Shown here in pieces: positions 1-10,352 of a stretch of DNA of 64,000 bases; within the stretch, counting starts at the first letter, position 1, and each line of letters begins with the position of its first letter. The notes below the pieces were generated by a model. That model searched no databases. It had not been told where the DNA came from and was given only the letters and a program-made list of their open reading frames with translations. This stretch comes from Dactylonectria macrodidyma. Its lineage: Eukaryota > Ascomycota > Sordariomycetes > Hypocreales > Nectriaceae. The stretch is taken from NCBI GenBank assembly GCA_020744425.1, contig JAGMUV010000048.1:62001-126000 (forward strand). Direction: 5' to 3'. Made by a program: the position numbers and the translations under genes.

Positions 1-635
1 CAAGACACAACACTCACCCCATGTGAACCTTTGCATCTTCAAACTATAATCCCACCTACTCGATTGACACCATGGAAACTACGCTGTGCGGCCAGGTTTG
101 CTCCCACCAACGAAACTCGTGTCCGATACGCACTGCAGCTAACCACGTCACAATCACAGGGCTCCGCGTTTTCCAGGGTCCTCTCTGAAACTTGCGATTT
201 CATCCAGACGCGGTATCCGACGTGTCTGGACCAGAATGTCCCAGCTTGCTGTACCAGTTTCGTTTCATATGCTCTCGACGAGTTAGAGTGCGTAAACTCG
301 TATCTCCCTGGCTGCGTCGACATCGAAAGTATGCCAAACTGATGCTCCCCATGCCAAATCCGGGCATAGAAAGAGAGCCCGGCTGACAAGTTTCTGTAGG
401 CGTCAAGTCTTATCATAGGACTATCTGCCCCGATGGCCCTCCCGACACTTCCGCATCAACGACTAGCGAGGTGACAGCTACAACGGCTGGTGAAGTGATG
501 GCGACAACGACTAGTGGTGCTACTGCGGTTCCTTCTGGGCAGTCGATTGGCGAGTCCGCCGCTCCAGGGACAGGCTTGGGTCTCCGCACAACTATGATGG
601 CGGCTCTTCTTGTTAGTATAGTGGTTCTAGGGTAG
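1..635 (+). CDS. 3' part of a putative GPI-anchored Cys-rich surface protein
   Basis: The reading frame is open from base 1 with no ATG, so the gene begins left of the window or in an unseen exon. The N-terminal exon carries regularly spaced cysteines (TCDF..., TCLD..., ACCTS, ECVN, GCVD). A 71-bp intron at 329-399 (donor GTATGC, branch CTGAC, acceptor TAG) joins it in phase to a Ser/Thr-rich stretch ending in a short hydrophobic tail (MMAALLVSIVVLG), the layout of a GPI-anchor signal. The family is not recognised; cell-wall or plasma-membrane location is inferred. The first ~180 bases could contain another intron or a frameshift, because a second frame there also has Cys-rich sequence (LCGQVCSHQRNSC). 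Confidence 0.5.
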
Positions 636-1209
636 GACCGCCGTGGATCCATCCAAGACAAGAAACTGAACAAATTATCTTCAATACCCATTTGTAAAAT
701 TATGGTATAATTTTACTTAGAAGCAGGCGAGCTTCGTCATGAAAGCAGTGGACATAGATGCGGGCGACGGAAAGTCGGAATTGCTTGAACGGATAGACCG
801 ATTGACCTCAGATTACAATAGCTTGCTTGTTCACACAATGGGGCTGACCTCCTGATCCGCTTGCCTCGGCCTGAGTTTTGTTGACATTCCTTATGTCGTT
901 AAGCTTGAAAACCTGCCAAGCACGAGACTCACTAGCTAGTCTCAGGCCGTGTGCGCAGATTCCAAATCACCATATACATCGCTCTCACGCCTACACGCTC
1001 ATACCGCCGAAATGCACACCTTACACGTCCTGTTGATTTAGGCCTCAAGCTTAAAATCCGGGCGCCAGAGGTCCCGGAACCCGCAAGTAGATTATTACTA
1101 ATTTACCAGGGATATCTTTCTTTCTAGCCAGCTTCTATAATGCGATAACTATTAAAACCCAGTTTCAACTCGAGCTTTTTTATAAACATCTAATCTCTTT
1201 TCTCTCTCA
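636..1209. other. Intergenic, nothing recognised
   Basis: No coding signal, RNA gene or repeat was recognised here; it is moderately AT-rich toward the right end. Confidence 0.5.
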
Positions 1210-1437
1210 CTACTCTATCCCAGTCGGAAGTCCTGCTTCGGCAAGGGCTCTCTTCGGCTCCGCAAAGATGAATGGCTCCCCTGGCTGGTCGAGTTCTATA
1301 GCGTAGCCTGGCTCGATTCGAGGCAACTGTCGGGTAGTATAGCCTTGCTGCTGGATCGCACGCACCATCTGCGCGTGTAGTGTCCTGCCCTTAGACACTA
1401 GGTCTGGGTACTGCAGCAACAGAGTCGAAGACGACAT
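1210..1437 (-). CDS. Small hypothetical protein, 75 aa
   Basis: A single-exon frame from ATG at 1437 to a stop at 1210. The product is hydrophilic with no signal peptide, membrane segment or motif I recognise. It could be a genuine small gene, the last exon of a decayed gene, or chance. Support is only the open frame and reasonably protein-like composition. Confidence 0.25.
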   Translation of the reverse strand: MSSSTLLLQYPDLVSKGRTLHAQMVRAIQQQGYTTRQLPRIEPGYAIELDQPGEPFIFAEPKRALAEAGLPTGIE

Positions 1438-1833
1438 TGACGAGACAAAGTGTAAAAAGTGTACAAAGTCGCAGGCTGGACGGGGGACTAACGCTCGTTG
1501 TCGCTGGACACTGTGATAGAATGGCGCGAGGAGGCTATCCGTACGTGTGCGGAAGAGAACTGTCGTTGAGATTGGCGTTGGCCGCCTGCGTGACGGAACT
1601 TGGAACTTGGGCCGGGTGCTCCTTCTTCATTTAGTTGAGTCTATATCTGCCAGCATAGTAGGTAGTCTCTACCAAGATATTAGGTGGTCCTGCCATGCTC
1701 CTTCTCGTCAAGCGTCACGCCTTGTACTCTGGGCACTACTCTGAATAAAAGCACCGCTTGAGTGGCGACTGTTCTTGGTAAGATATGATGATGGATGGTA
1801 AACCATTCTTCTATTTATTCTATACTATATTCG
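1438..1833. other. Intergenic, nothing recognised
   Basis: Overlapping short frames on the + strand show no domain-like composition; nothing else is visible. Confidence 0.4.
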
Positions 1834-2868
1834 CTATGACGGCTTTTGCCGCCTCAGCTCCCGTTCTTCAATTAAGCCCTGCATTTTATCGAACTGCCTG
1901 CCAAAACCACCCCATCCTATATATTTACTGCCATCAACAAACTTAGAGCTAGGACCTAGTACTGGATCATCTCCTAGATCCTCTTGATATCGCACTAATC
2001 CTCCTCGGCTGGCTCTTTTATCTTCCTCAAACGCAACTTCGGGACTAGGCTGGAGACCAAACGTGGCAGCTTCCCTAGCCTCTAAGCTCATGACCAAATC
2101 AACCGCCGTCTTGAGCGTCGTCCTGATGTAAAATTTCGAAGACGAGTCCTCCGTCCCGGCAATTCCCTCAAACGTGATGGGTGCACTGAGACCTTCTTCG
2201 ACACCGGTGCGTACCAAAAGCGCCGGAATGCTGCCAATAGTCTTAGAGTCCTCAGAGGTGTAGCTTTGGACACAGACGACGATGAGAAGGGCTTGAAACA
2301 ATGGCTGAAGAATGAATGATCTGTGGTTGCTGAATGCTTGAGACCTCCATCCTGGTATTTCCTGGCCCGTAGCCACTAGCTCGTCATAAGCGCGCTGGTG
2401 TGCCTTCACCTTTGCACATATGGCCCCATTTAATGAGATGAAACTGCTAACTGTTGCCTCTGAAGGTGAAGGTTCGTCTGGCAGATCCGTTGGTGTGATA
2501 GTCTTGCAGAGGAAGCGTCCCAGCTCGATTTCGCTTTGATACGGGCGGAACCACCGGCGATACAGGTAATTGTCGACAACGTAATGAATTGCTCTGCAGT
2601 GAGGGCGCAATGGGAACGGGACATAGACAGCCACCGACTTGTTGCAGGTATCGAGCACGTCTGCCACTCCCATGTCGGGAATCTGGTCGGCACTGGCAGC
2701 CCCGAGTGGTGCAATGTAGGAAAGCGTGACGGCGTGTAAATGAACCAGGTGCCGATGCACTCCCTCCATGTCCGTGCGAATTCTCCATAATGCTTCTTCT
2801 CTTGTGTATCCTGTCGAGGGCCGTTCCTCTGGTGGGAGTCCGTGCGATTGGCCTGGTGGTATGGACAT
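1834..2868 (-). CDS. Hypothetical protein, 344 aa, single exon
   Basis: An uninterrupted 344-residue frame with protein-like composition. I recognise no family. Visible features are a hydrophobic stretch around residues 190-205 (LFQALLIVVCVQ), aromatic-rich segments (YLYRRWFRPYQ) and a charged C-terminus (EERELRRQK). No signal peptide or clear membrane anchor. The ATG at 2868 is the first in frame; the only sizeable alternatives on this strand lie in other frames of the same stretch. It lies in a repeat- and pseudogene-rich part of the window, so an orphan or lineage-restricted accessory gene is likely (inference). Confidence 0.6.
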   Translation of the reverse strand: MSIPPGQSHGLPPEERPSTGYTREEALWRIRTDMEGVHRHLVHLHAVTLSYIAPLGAASADQIPDMGVADVLDTCNKSVAVYVPFPLRPHCRAIHYVVDNYLYRRWFRPYQSEIELGRFLCKTITPTDLPDEPSPSEATVSSFISLNGAICAKVKAHQRAYDELVATGQEIPGWRSQAFSNHRSFILQPLFQALLIVVCVQSYTSEDSKTIGSIPALLVRTGVEEGLSAPITFEGIAGTEDSSSKFYIRTTLKTAVDLVMSLEAREAATFGLQPSPEVAFEEDKRASRGGLVRYQEDLGDDPVLGPSSKFVDGSKYIGWGGFGRQFDKMQGLIEERELRRQKPS

Positions 2869-4814
2869 GATGGGAAGTTGTCTTGACGGAAAGTGACGTG
2901 GTGGTTGATGTTGCGTGATTGATGTGCTGTACTATGTGGAAAGGTCAGTGGGAACATGAAAGAGACATGACACGGATTTAAATATCACGGCGATTTAGCT
3001 TTTACCAGCACTTAGCTTTTCCCTGAGACATGGCATAGGGTTCTGAGCGGTTGGCAGCCACGCGCGCTCCATGCCGCTATAGGAATTTTGTGTTTATGTG
3101 AGTCTTTGGCCACCGTAGAAGCATCAGTTACTCAAAACGCTTAATCAAGGTGCGAAACGAGTCAGCAGTGACGGCGTGGATGACCGGATAAAGAGTAAGC
3201 AGATATGGAAAGACCACTAGATTTTGAAACGAGCCACTAGGTAAGAATCAGGTCTTGGCTGGTCTGGACCAAATGAGATTACCCCATGAGTGGGCGGCAT
3301 CGTTTGTGATATTCCATGATGTAGACTTTTCCTGTTTTTGGAGATAGAAGAGCTAGATCATAGGCAACTGTGGAAACATTGGGGCTTGGAAAACACTGAA
3401 ATAATGAAGCAAACTTTGTTTCTTCGACCTCGTGGCTGCAGCAACACGTTCTTCACGGATCCACAATTATATAGAAGAAAAGCTAGTGACCCTCGCGGCC
3501 CTCGCGGGGGTTTTATCCTACGGCCATTTTGCCTTTCCCAATATCTAGCTTTTCAAGCTGCATGAAGAATCTCAAATGGTTGGCTGGGGCAGCAAAGCTT
3601 ACACTCTGATGCAGTAGAAACTCTAGTCATTTTGGGTTGCTGTTGCCTTGGGCTTGGGTTTTGAGCCCATTATACTATTATTTTTACTATTGCTTTTTTT
3701 TTTTTTTTTTTTTTTTTGGCTGTTTGACCTCTGGCCCCCCCCCCGGGTGTGTGCTTCTAAGGATCTTAACCTAAATAGAAGAAAAGCTAGAAAGAAGTTA
3801 TGAAGAGAAAGCCTTGAACCTCCGAGCTTCGACTCTTCCTCCTCCAGCTTCCTCCTCCCCAAGCTTTTTGTGACCCGATTTGTTACCTACCAATTGGGTT
3901 CAATCATTACAAAGATGCTTGTTGAGTTCAAAGCCTTATCTCACCAACCTCTCGAACAACCTTGCTCACTTCTGAAACCATCTCAGTTGGCGACTGGAGA
4001 AGGAGAACATATGAGCATGATTTGAACACCCACGTTGACCTGTTCAATGATCTCTTAGCTTTCAAGACCTTCCCAATCTGAGGGATATGCCATTGGAAAA
4101 AATTGAGGGCTTGTCAAAGGACATTGGGAAGGGGATGAAACCTTGAAAAGGTATTCTAGAACAAAATATGGCAAGTGCTGGAAACGAATAGCAAAGTGTT
4201 AGAAGTGTTGACTGGGTTATAAAAAAGCGCCTATTCACAACAATAGGTTCTCAGGCATAGCACAAGCCTAATAATTCATCTTCGAGTCCCTGACATACTA
4301 AACCACCGGCTGAACAGCCTCCGTTGCAACATTGAAACACGTATTGATCCCAAGACATCGGGCATTGAGATTCAAAGCAATAGCGAGCGTTCAAGCCTCT
4401 AATATGACGTAGTAGTAAGCGTTTTCCCCGAAGCTGATTCAAAATGCCCAGACGTGGCCCAAGTTCACGTTCAGCACTCAGCCATATTGAAGGACAGGTT
4501 CATTCTCTGCCTAGGCCAGATATCAGAAACTGAGGAGCGGGTCGTATTTATCTCATACAAGCACGCCTCCATACTTGAAGCTGCGAGGAGCCATCTCTTC
4601 TAGTTTGACACTTGTTAAGTTGGTCTCGGACCGCAATAGTGTGCGCAGCTTTGGTGGCAGAGGGATTGCGGTTACAATTATAGCAGATTGTTAGGATAGC
4701 AATAGGAGGTTCTGCGAATAGCAATTCTTTTTTATAAGAGATCACTTCATTTAATACAGAATATCCCAGCCGGAGGAAATTTAGGATCAAAATGACATAT
4801 ATGAGATAAGCATC
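2869..4814. other. Intergenic, contains one dispersed repeat copy
   Basis: No gene is supported. The block contains a repeat copy (3478-3790) and a poly-T run. Short Cys-containing frames on the minus strand around 4251-4442 and 4548-4790 show no recognisable domain and may be degenerate remnants. Confidence 0.5.
3478..3790. repeat. Dispersed repeat, copy 1 (partner at 45160-45455)
   Basis: Shares colinear blocks with 45160-45455: the 'agtagaaactctagtcatt' block, the 'actattattt(tt)actatt' block, a poly-T run of more than 20 here, and the following 'tg(a)cctctggc(c)cc' block. This copy is the GC-richer one. Partner differences are largely C-to-T and G-to-A, consistent with RIP of the other copy. 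Read on the minus strand the homopolymer is a poly-A tract, so a retroposed non-autonomous element is possible; no ORF or terminal repeat is visible. Confidence 0.65.
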
Positions 4815-7370
4815 TCAGGCGAAAACATCAGCCCAGTAACGATCTCCTTTCATATTCTGAATCCACTTGGCCGTAGTGTCCTCATCGCAACCAGTCAGCT
4901 CTGCCCGTATTTTGGCGAATGCATGTTCAATACTACTTCCTATGATGACAGCGCCACATATATTAACCTTGAACATCTTTGCCGAAGAAATCGGCAATGT
5001 CAGCCTTGTTAAGCCAGACTCGATCTTGTACAAATTTGCAATTTTTCGACTGCTCTGGAGCAAAGGTATACGCTCGTCGCATGCTTACGACACCATCGCG
5101 CTCCCATTCATCGAATTGTTCGCGGTAGTGATCATCTTCGTCTGGATGGTTGCAGCCGTAGAACAGCAAAGCTGGACCTACCTCTGAACCCCCTGATTTC
5201 TTGATCGCACGCTCTGCGACAAATCCATGAAACGGTGCCAGCCCTGTTCCTGCACATGCCATGATGATAGGGGTCTTGTTATTGGCTGGAAGATGGAATC
5301 CGTTACGGTTGGGACAAAGGCCGACTTGGAGATGATCCCCGACTTCGAGACTCTCAAGAAATGTGGTGACAGTGCCCAAGAAACGGTGCCCTTTGGAGCT
5401 ACCTTTCGCAGGAGCGTTAATGACACTGTATGTCAATGAAACTTCGGATTGTTTTTCTGTTGGTGTCGATGAGATGCTGCATTGCCGCAGATGAAGCGCT
5501 GGCAACGCCGCCAAATATTGCCCAAAAGTGAAGGTTACAGATGGGTGGGATTCCAAGGTGTCAAGCAAGGTAGTGTTGACTTTTTGAAAGTCTCCTTTTT
5601 GAATGCGATCCTTCAAATCCTTTGGCAATTTGTCCTCAGGGATTGTTCCGGCAACACCCTGAGCGAGGGGTTCTGTAACCGGTTGCTCGAGCTCTAGAAT
5701 TGCTGCTAGCAGGCTCTGTACAGACAGTGTATGGCCCGTGGGCAAAACAGTTAACTTTGTTGCGTCAATTGTTACAGTCGCATCCCATGGCAGATGGAAT
5801 CTCCTCATGACTCGGCGAACAACGGCAGGAGGATTGAGTGGCAGGACAGCCAGATAATCGCCAACACGGTATGTCGTCCCGTCAGGAAGAGTGATTCCGA
5901 TGTGGCGCTTGCTGGGAGCGCCTGGCTTGGTCAATAGGCGCGATTGTGACACTTGGGCAGTTACAACATCCTGGCCTAGGAGGTTGGTTCGTGTTCCTAT
6001 ACCAATCTCAAGCTTCAACTCACGAGCACCAGTGACGGATACCTCGTTTGACTTTCCAGACAGTTTCCGCAGAGTCGGCCAAAATCCTTTTTCTTCCCAC
6101 TCGTCGAAGGCATCGAGACAATTGCCCCTGCTTACGTCAACCGCGGCTCTGGAGACTATACTCTTGGCTCCGGCCTTGGCCAACTGCTCGTCTACGCGAA
6201 TGGGAAGTTTCTGGTATGTTGCATCCCACTCCCCTACAAGCACAATGTCAGCAAAAAGAGCGAGAGAAGATCGAATCTCAATCTGAAACTTACTGTTACT
6301 AACGCCAAACACAAAGAGTCCAGCCACTCTACAAAGTGAGCTGCGTTATCCGGCGGCTGCCCTCCGTAACTTGCAGTGATTATGGCGACCGGAACGTTGC
6401 GCTGGAGCGAAGATACCTTGCCATCTAACGAGTCGACATTTGGAGCATCATTGTGTTGCTAAAAAAAGCATATTGAAAACTCAATAAATTAATACTCGGG
6501 ATTCCAAACTCTAACCGCAGACTAACTTTTAAAGCTAGCCAATAAGTAATATATTTATTAAGCTTGTTAGCTTATATAAGCTAGAAATACTTAATATTAA
6601 GTAATTATAAAAGCATTAGATTTAAAAAATACTTAAATAAAAACTGTGTTTTTTAAACTTTATAATAGTAATAACTCGCCCTTGATGGAGCGGATAGCTA
6701 ACTTAGAAGACATTTGGAGCATTGTCATACTCTTCTGCAGAGCTGGCTAGGGATCATACGAGGGCTTCACACGTCCCCATATTAGAACCAAATAAGATTA
6801 GGAGGGGTTCCGAACCTTTCTTCATGCCAGCTAAATCTGTTTTCTTTATTAATTTAGATAATTCTTCTCAACCAGGAGCCTTAACACCAAAGTCAAGACC
6901 CGCAAAGAAATTCAGGATTTCTGAGTTTCGCTCTTATATAGAAGTCTTCAGGTTTAATTGTCAATGCAGTTCAAATTCGAAGTTAATAGGACGGACTGTC
7001 TTTAGTAAATTGAAAAATTTGAAGAAGCGTGACCACTGCCAGAATCGCTTCCTTCCATACAAACGGCCTACCGATACAAGCCCGGGTGCCATTTCCAAAT
7101 AGCTAGGAGCTGGTCAGTCGTCGTGATGCACAAGGTTGGATAGCCTACATACCTTCCAAGCATTGGGGGGTAATTTGCTAGAGTTTTCACCTAGCATCCG
7201 AAATCGCTTGAATTCATCGGCATCAGAGCCGTAAACATCAGGATCACGATGTACCCGAGCCAAAAGCACACTGACACACTCTTTGTCCCTTATCTTGTAC
7301 TTTCCATCTAGTACTTGATCGCCTTTCGCTTCGAGTGTGATTGCGGGAGCCGGTGGATGAAACCTGGGTT
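4815..7370 (-). pseudogene. Decayed CYP505-type cytochrome P450/NADPH-P450 reductase fusion
   Basis: Reading the minus strand, pieces of one self-sufficient P450 (CYP505, P450foxy/BM3 type) occur in order. (1) C-terminal heme domain at about 7370-6990: RFHPPAPA, VLLARVHRDPDVYG, LPPNAWK, then after an apparent intron the heme-thiolate loop FGNGTRACIGRPF near 7060-7101. (2) Start of the flavodoxin domain at about 6800 (ILFGSNMGTCEAL). (3) After an AT-rich insertion, [19 protein letters not shown]. (4) FAD/NADPH reductase half, 6327-4963, with RQCSISSTP, ACAGTGLAPF and LLFYGCNHPDED. (5) C-terminal end to 4815, finishing WADVFA, the typical family ending. Breaks: in-frame stops after the heme loop, a frameshift near 6325, another near 4970, the insertion, and loss of the first ~3/4 of the heme domain. 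The family hydroxylates fatty acids at subterminal positions; this copy cannot make the enzyme. Confidence 0.85.
6435..6722. repeat. AT-rich insertion flanked by a 14-bp direct repeat inside the P450 relic
   Basis: GACATTTGGAGCAT occurs at 6435-6448 and again at 6709-6722. The reductase reading on the minus strand continues across if the intervening ~260 bp are removed (APNV directly before DSLDGKV). The insert is very AT-rich. A duplication of this length suggests target-primed retroposition or repair-mediated insertion rather than a cut-and-paste DNA transposon. A weak tRNA-like B-box resemblance on the minus strand (GTTTGGAATCC) is only suggestive. Confidence 0.6.
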
Positions 7371-9668
7371 GTAAGCTCGTTAATCAAGTCTTCACAATAG
7401 CACCTATCCTTCAGGTGATTAAGACACTCGAAGCCAGATACAACCCAGTCTAGAGATGAGCCCCCTCGGCAGAGGCGACGCGCCACTCGGTCCAGCTTCA
7501 TCCCGGTGTCGCCATAGCCCCAGTATACCGTGGCGCAGAGCGGGGATCTGCCGGCTTGGTCCTTCGCTTCTAAATCCGCACCCGCCTGGATTAACATATC
7601 CACAATATCTTCGTGTCCGTAGCATGCGGCGATGTGCAACGCAGTTCCCCCCGCTGGCATCCGCGTGTCGAGGTCTACAGAGTGTTGTATAAGAAGGTCA
7701 AGGCACTCGGTGTTGCCCGACTGCACAGCAAAGAAAATGGGGCTCTCGCCGTACTTGTTCGTTCTGTTGACCGCCTGGACAGTGCTTGTCAAGTCCGACT
7801 CCAGGATCATCTTAGCACATTTGGCGTCTCCGCGGTAGAAGGCAATCGACAGAGGGCAGTCACCACTTGCATCACGAATGAGGGCCGAGGCAGCAGCCCC
7901 GTGATCGAGCAGGGCGGATATCGCCGACTGATCGGCTGCCATCGCGGCCCAGGAGAGCGGTGAGCGGGCTCTATTGTCAAGCTTGCACACGTCACGGTCA
8001 TCGACGCCGAGAACGTTCTCGAGGTGTAACACGCGAGGTCCGAGTCCAGTGGCAATCCTGTGAAGGAGAGAGAAGCCGCTCCCCATACCGTCGGCATAGT
8101 CTTCCACGGGAAACAAGCTCCTCAGATCAAAGGTCCCCTTGGGGTTCATGGCAACGAGGTCGAAAGCTAGGTCAAGCGAGTTGCTAACGTGACGTTAAAC
8201 ACGTGTCATTTGCATTGGGTGGGAAGAATAACTGACTGCCCGTGCAAGTCCTTTTCATATACGTCGGCCCCTTCATTGATGAACAACCTCACCATGGACA
8301 GTTGCACTGCAGATATCGGGCCAGCGCCACCTGTCAGTGCAGTTGCTCGCTGTGTCATGGTAAGAATGTCAAAGCAGTTGACGGACGTCTTCCTGCGCAC
8401 TTACCCAAAGGGCAGATCTCCCGTCGGAGGATACATCAAACGGCGAGGCTCCGCGCTTGGACAGGAGATTTCGAACTGCTTCTTCGTTCCCCGTCTCGAC
8501 CAGATGAAATATTGCCGAGTCGTCGGAGATGACACGCGGCATCCTTACCACAATGGAGACGCCGGGTCCCGAGAGGTCTCGCCACGCCCCCGCGAGCGAG
8601 AAAACGCGTGCCAGCAGCCACGTCGGAAAGAAATAAGAGAGGCTGAATGTTGTATGTCCCATCTTCCGGCAACCGTGGTAGTCGCATGAGCGAACATTCG
8701 GGATGGCCAGTCCGCGAAATGCGAAGATCAGGCTGCCGAGAATGTTCCTCAGGACGAGCGGCGTCCTGACAGTTGACTCGCTGTGACACTGACATGGACA
8801 GCCGCTGCGGCAGCGCTCGTACCCGACCGTCGCGTTGACGACGAATTCTGTACATAGACTCGGCACTCTCTCTATTCCGGAACCTGGGGGGATCAACGGC
8901 GGTTCATCTTCTCGATCGACCATGTCGGCTGTAACACTAACTGCTGATGAATTACTACAAGCATCGGAGATCGAATCGTTCAGATTGAAGCTGCTGCCCG
9001 ACATTGCGGCCGTTTGAGCTGCAAGGTGCTCAAGCCGTCCCTCGGTTCGGGTCTGACTTGCTTGCAAAATCTCAATCTTGGTCACGCTTTCGCCCACCGC
9101 GGTGCTGATGTCGTTCAATCTGAGGAAGAGGGTAGAGAAAGCCCGACTGGGGGACTAAATGAGCAAAATCTCTAGAAGCAGGAAATTAGGCAACGCACTT
9201 GTGAGAGTTCCTTTGCAGCAACACTACTGTTGAGTGGATACTTTGTCGCGCCTTTTGGAGTCGTTGCCCATAATAGCTAGCTAGCTTTCCGGATTGAGAC
9301 GAGTTTCGAAAAATACCCTTGACTTGGCTTCCATGGTATTCCTCGATGGCTGCGTTGAGCTCCTGGAGTAGAATGCTCGCTTGGGAGATTTGGTCCGTCA
9401 ATATTTGGCAGCATGGGTTCTCAGTGCCGGCTGCCTCCTCTTCGGTGAGATATGCATTGATAGCCTCCAACAAAAGAGTGAAAGTTGAGACCTATTCGAG
9501 TTGTCAGAACAGTGCGTCTTCTAGCTTGACTGATTCTACCTCATTAATAAGTGCTGGGATTTCGTCTGACGCATATTTCTTCCCATGCAGCTTCTTGAGA
9601 ACCTTGACTACGCCTCGAGCTGTGCCGAGAATGGCCAGTATCGACGCAGAGATGGAGAGTGGGTCCAT
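7244..9668 (-). CDS. PigL_N-like N-terminal domain plus ankyrin repeats, 729 aa
   Basis: Five exons fit in phase: 9668-9540, 9491-9199, 9119-8405, 8349-8237, 8183-7244, with GT..AG introns of 48, 79, 55 and 53 bp. The start MDPLSISASILAILGTARG is typical of the N-terminal domain of fungal STAND/ankyrin proteins (Fungal_N/PigL_N family). A helical segment follows (LLLEAINAYL, LLQELNAAIEEY), then a Cys-rich linker (CRSGCPCQCHSE), then ankyrin repeats over the C-terminal half (GADVYEKDLHGQ, SPLSWAAMAADQSAISALLDHGA, TALHIAACYGHEDIVDMLIQ). The role is probably a scaffold or sensor of protein interactions, cytosolic; no NTPase domain is visible. The last ~43 residues coincide with the CYP505 relic read in another frame, so the true C-terminus is lost or replaced. 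Confidence 0.8.
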
Positions 9669-10352
9669 TCGAACGCTCTGATTGCGACAACCTTGATGAA
9701 GGAGGATGTAGATAAACTGGGGATTGCCCTATGGCTGACCTGAGGGGTGCTACTGAGAGGAGTCCGGAGTGGATGGGGACGCCGGCCTTGTAATAGCAAG
9801 GATAAGAACCCGCTACTATATACCCATATTGTCGTGGGCGGCCAGAAGTGCAACTTTTGGCATTGGTTCGGCTTGAAACGAGGAGCTTGCGCTAGTAAGC
9901 CTCGCCGAATTAGATTCGCAGCCAAACCTGAAAGGTAACCGAGTGGCTGTCGAGTGTACTGGGGTCGAGTGGAATCACATGCTATATTGTCCAATAAGCC
10001 CTGGGTTCGCACCTGTTGTGCGTGACGACTCCAGCCCGTTCCCGGTGTTACCTGACTTTGGTGTGTTGGGCTCAGACGCCCCGTTGGTCGTCATACGACT
10101 GGAGAATCTACGATGCAGTACCCACCTGCCGTACGTACCCATAACAGGAGACCGGTCCCCTACGGGTTCCGCCAATGCCTTTTCGGAACGAGTTGAGAGC
10201 TTGAGAAGTGGCCTAGGTAGATAGATGTCAAGGTCAAGGAGCGGGAATTTTGAAGACAGCTGATCAAACACCAAATGGTATTGGCATGGCTGCTGTAGTG
10301 ACGACCAAAGCCGAGTAGGAATAGAGCCTGAACCTGAACTAGTCGGTGCTTC
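9669..10352. other. Intergenic between two divergently spaced minus-strand genes
   Basis: Holds the 5' flank of the ankyrin gene and the 3' flank of the DUF6604 gene. No gene or repeat recognised. Confidence 0.5.

Noticed and set aside
3623..3862. 79-aa minus-strand frame containing a poly-Lys run
   Set aside because: Created by the homopolymer inside the dispersed repeat.
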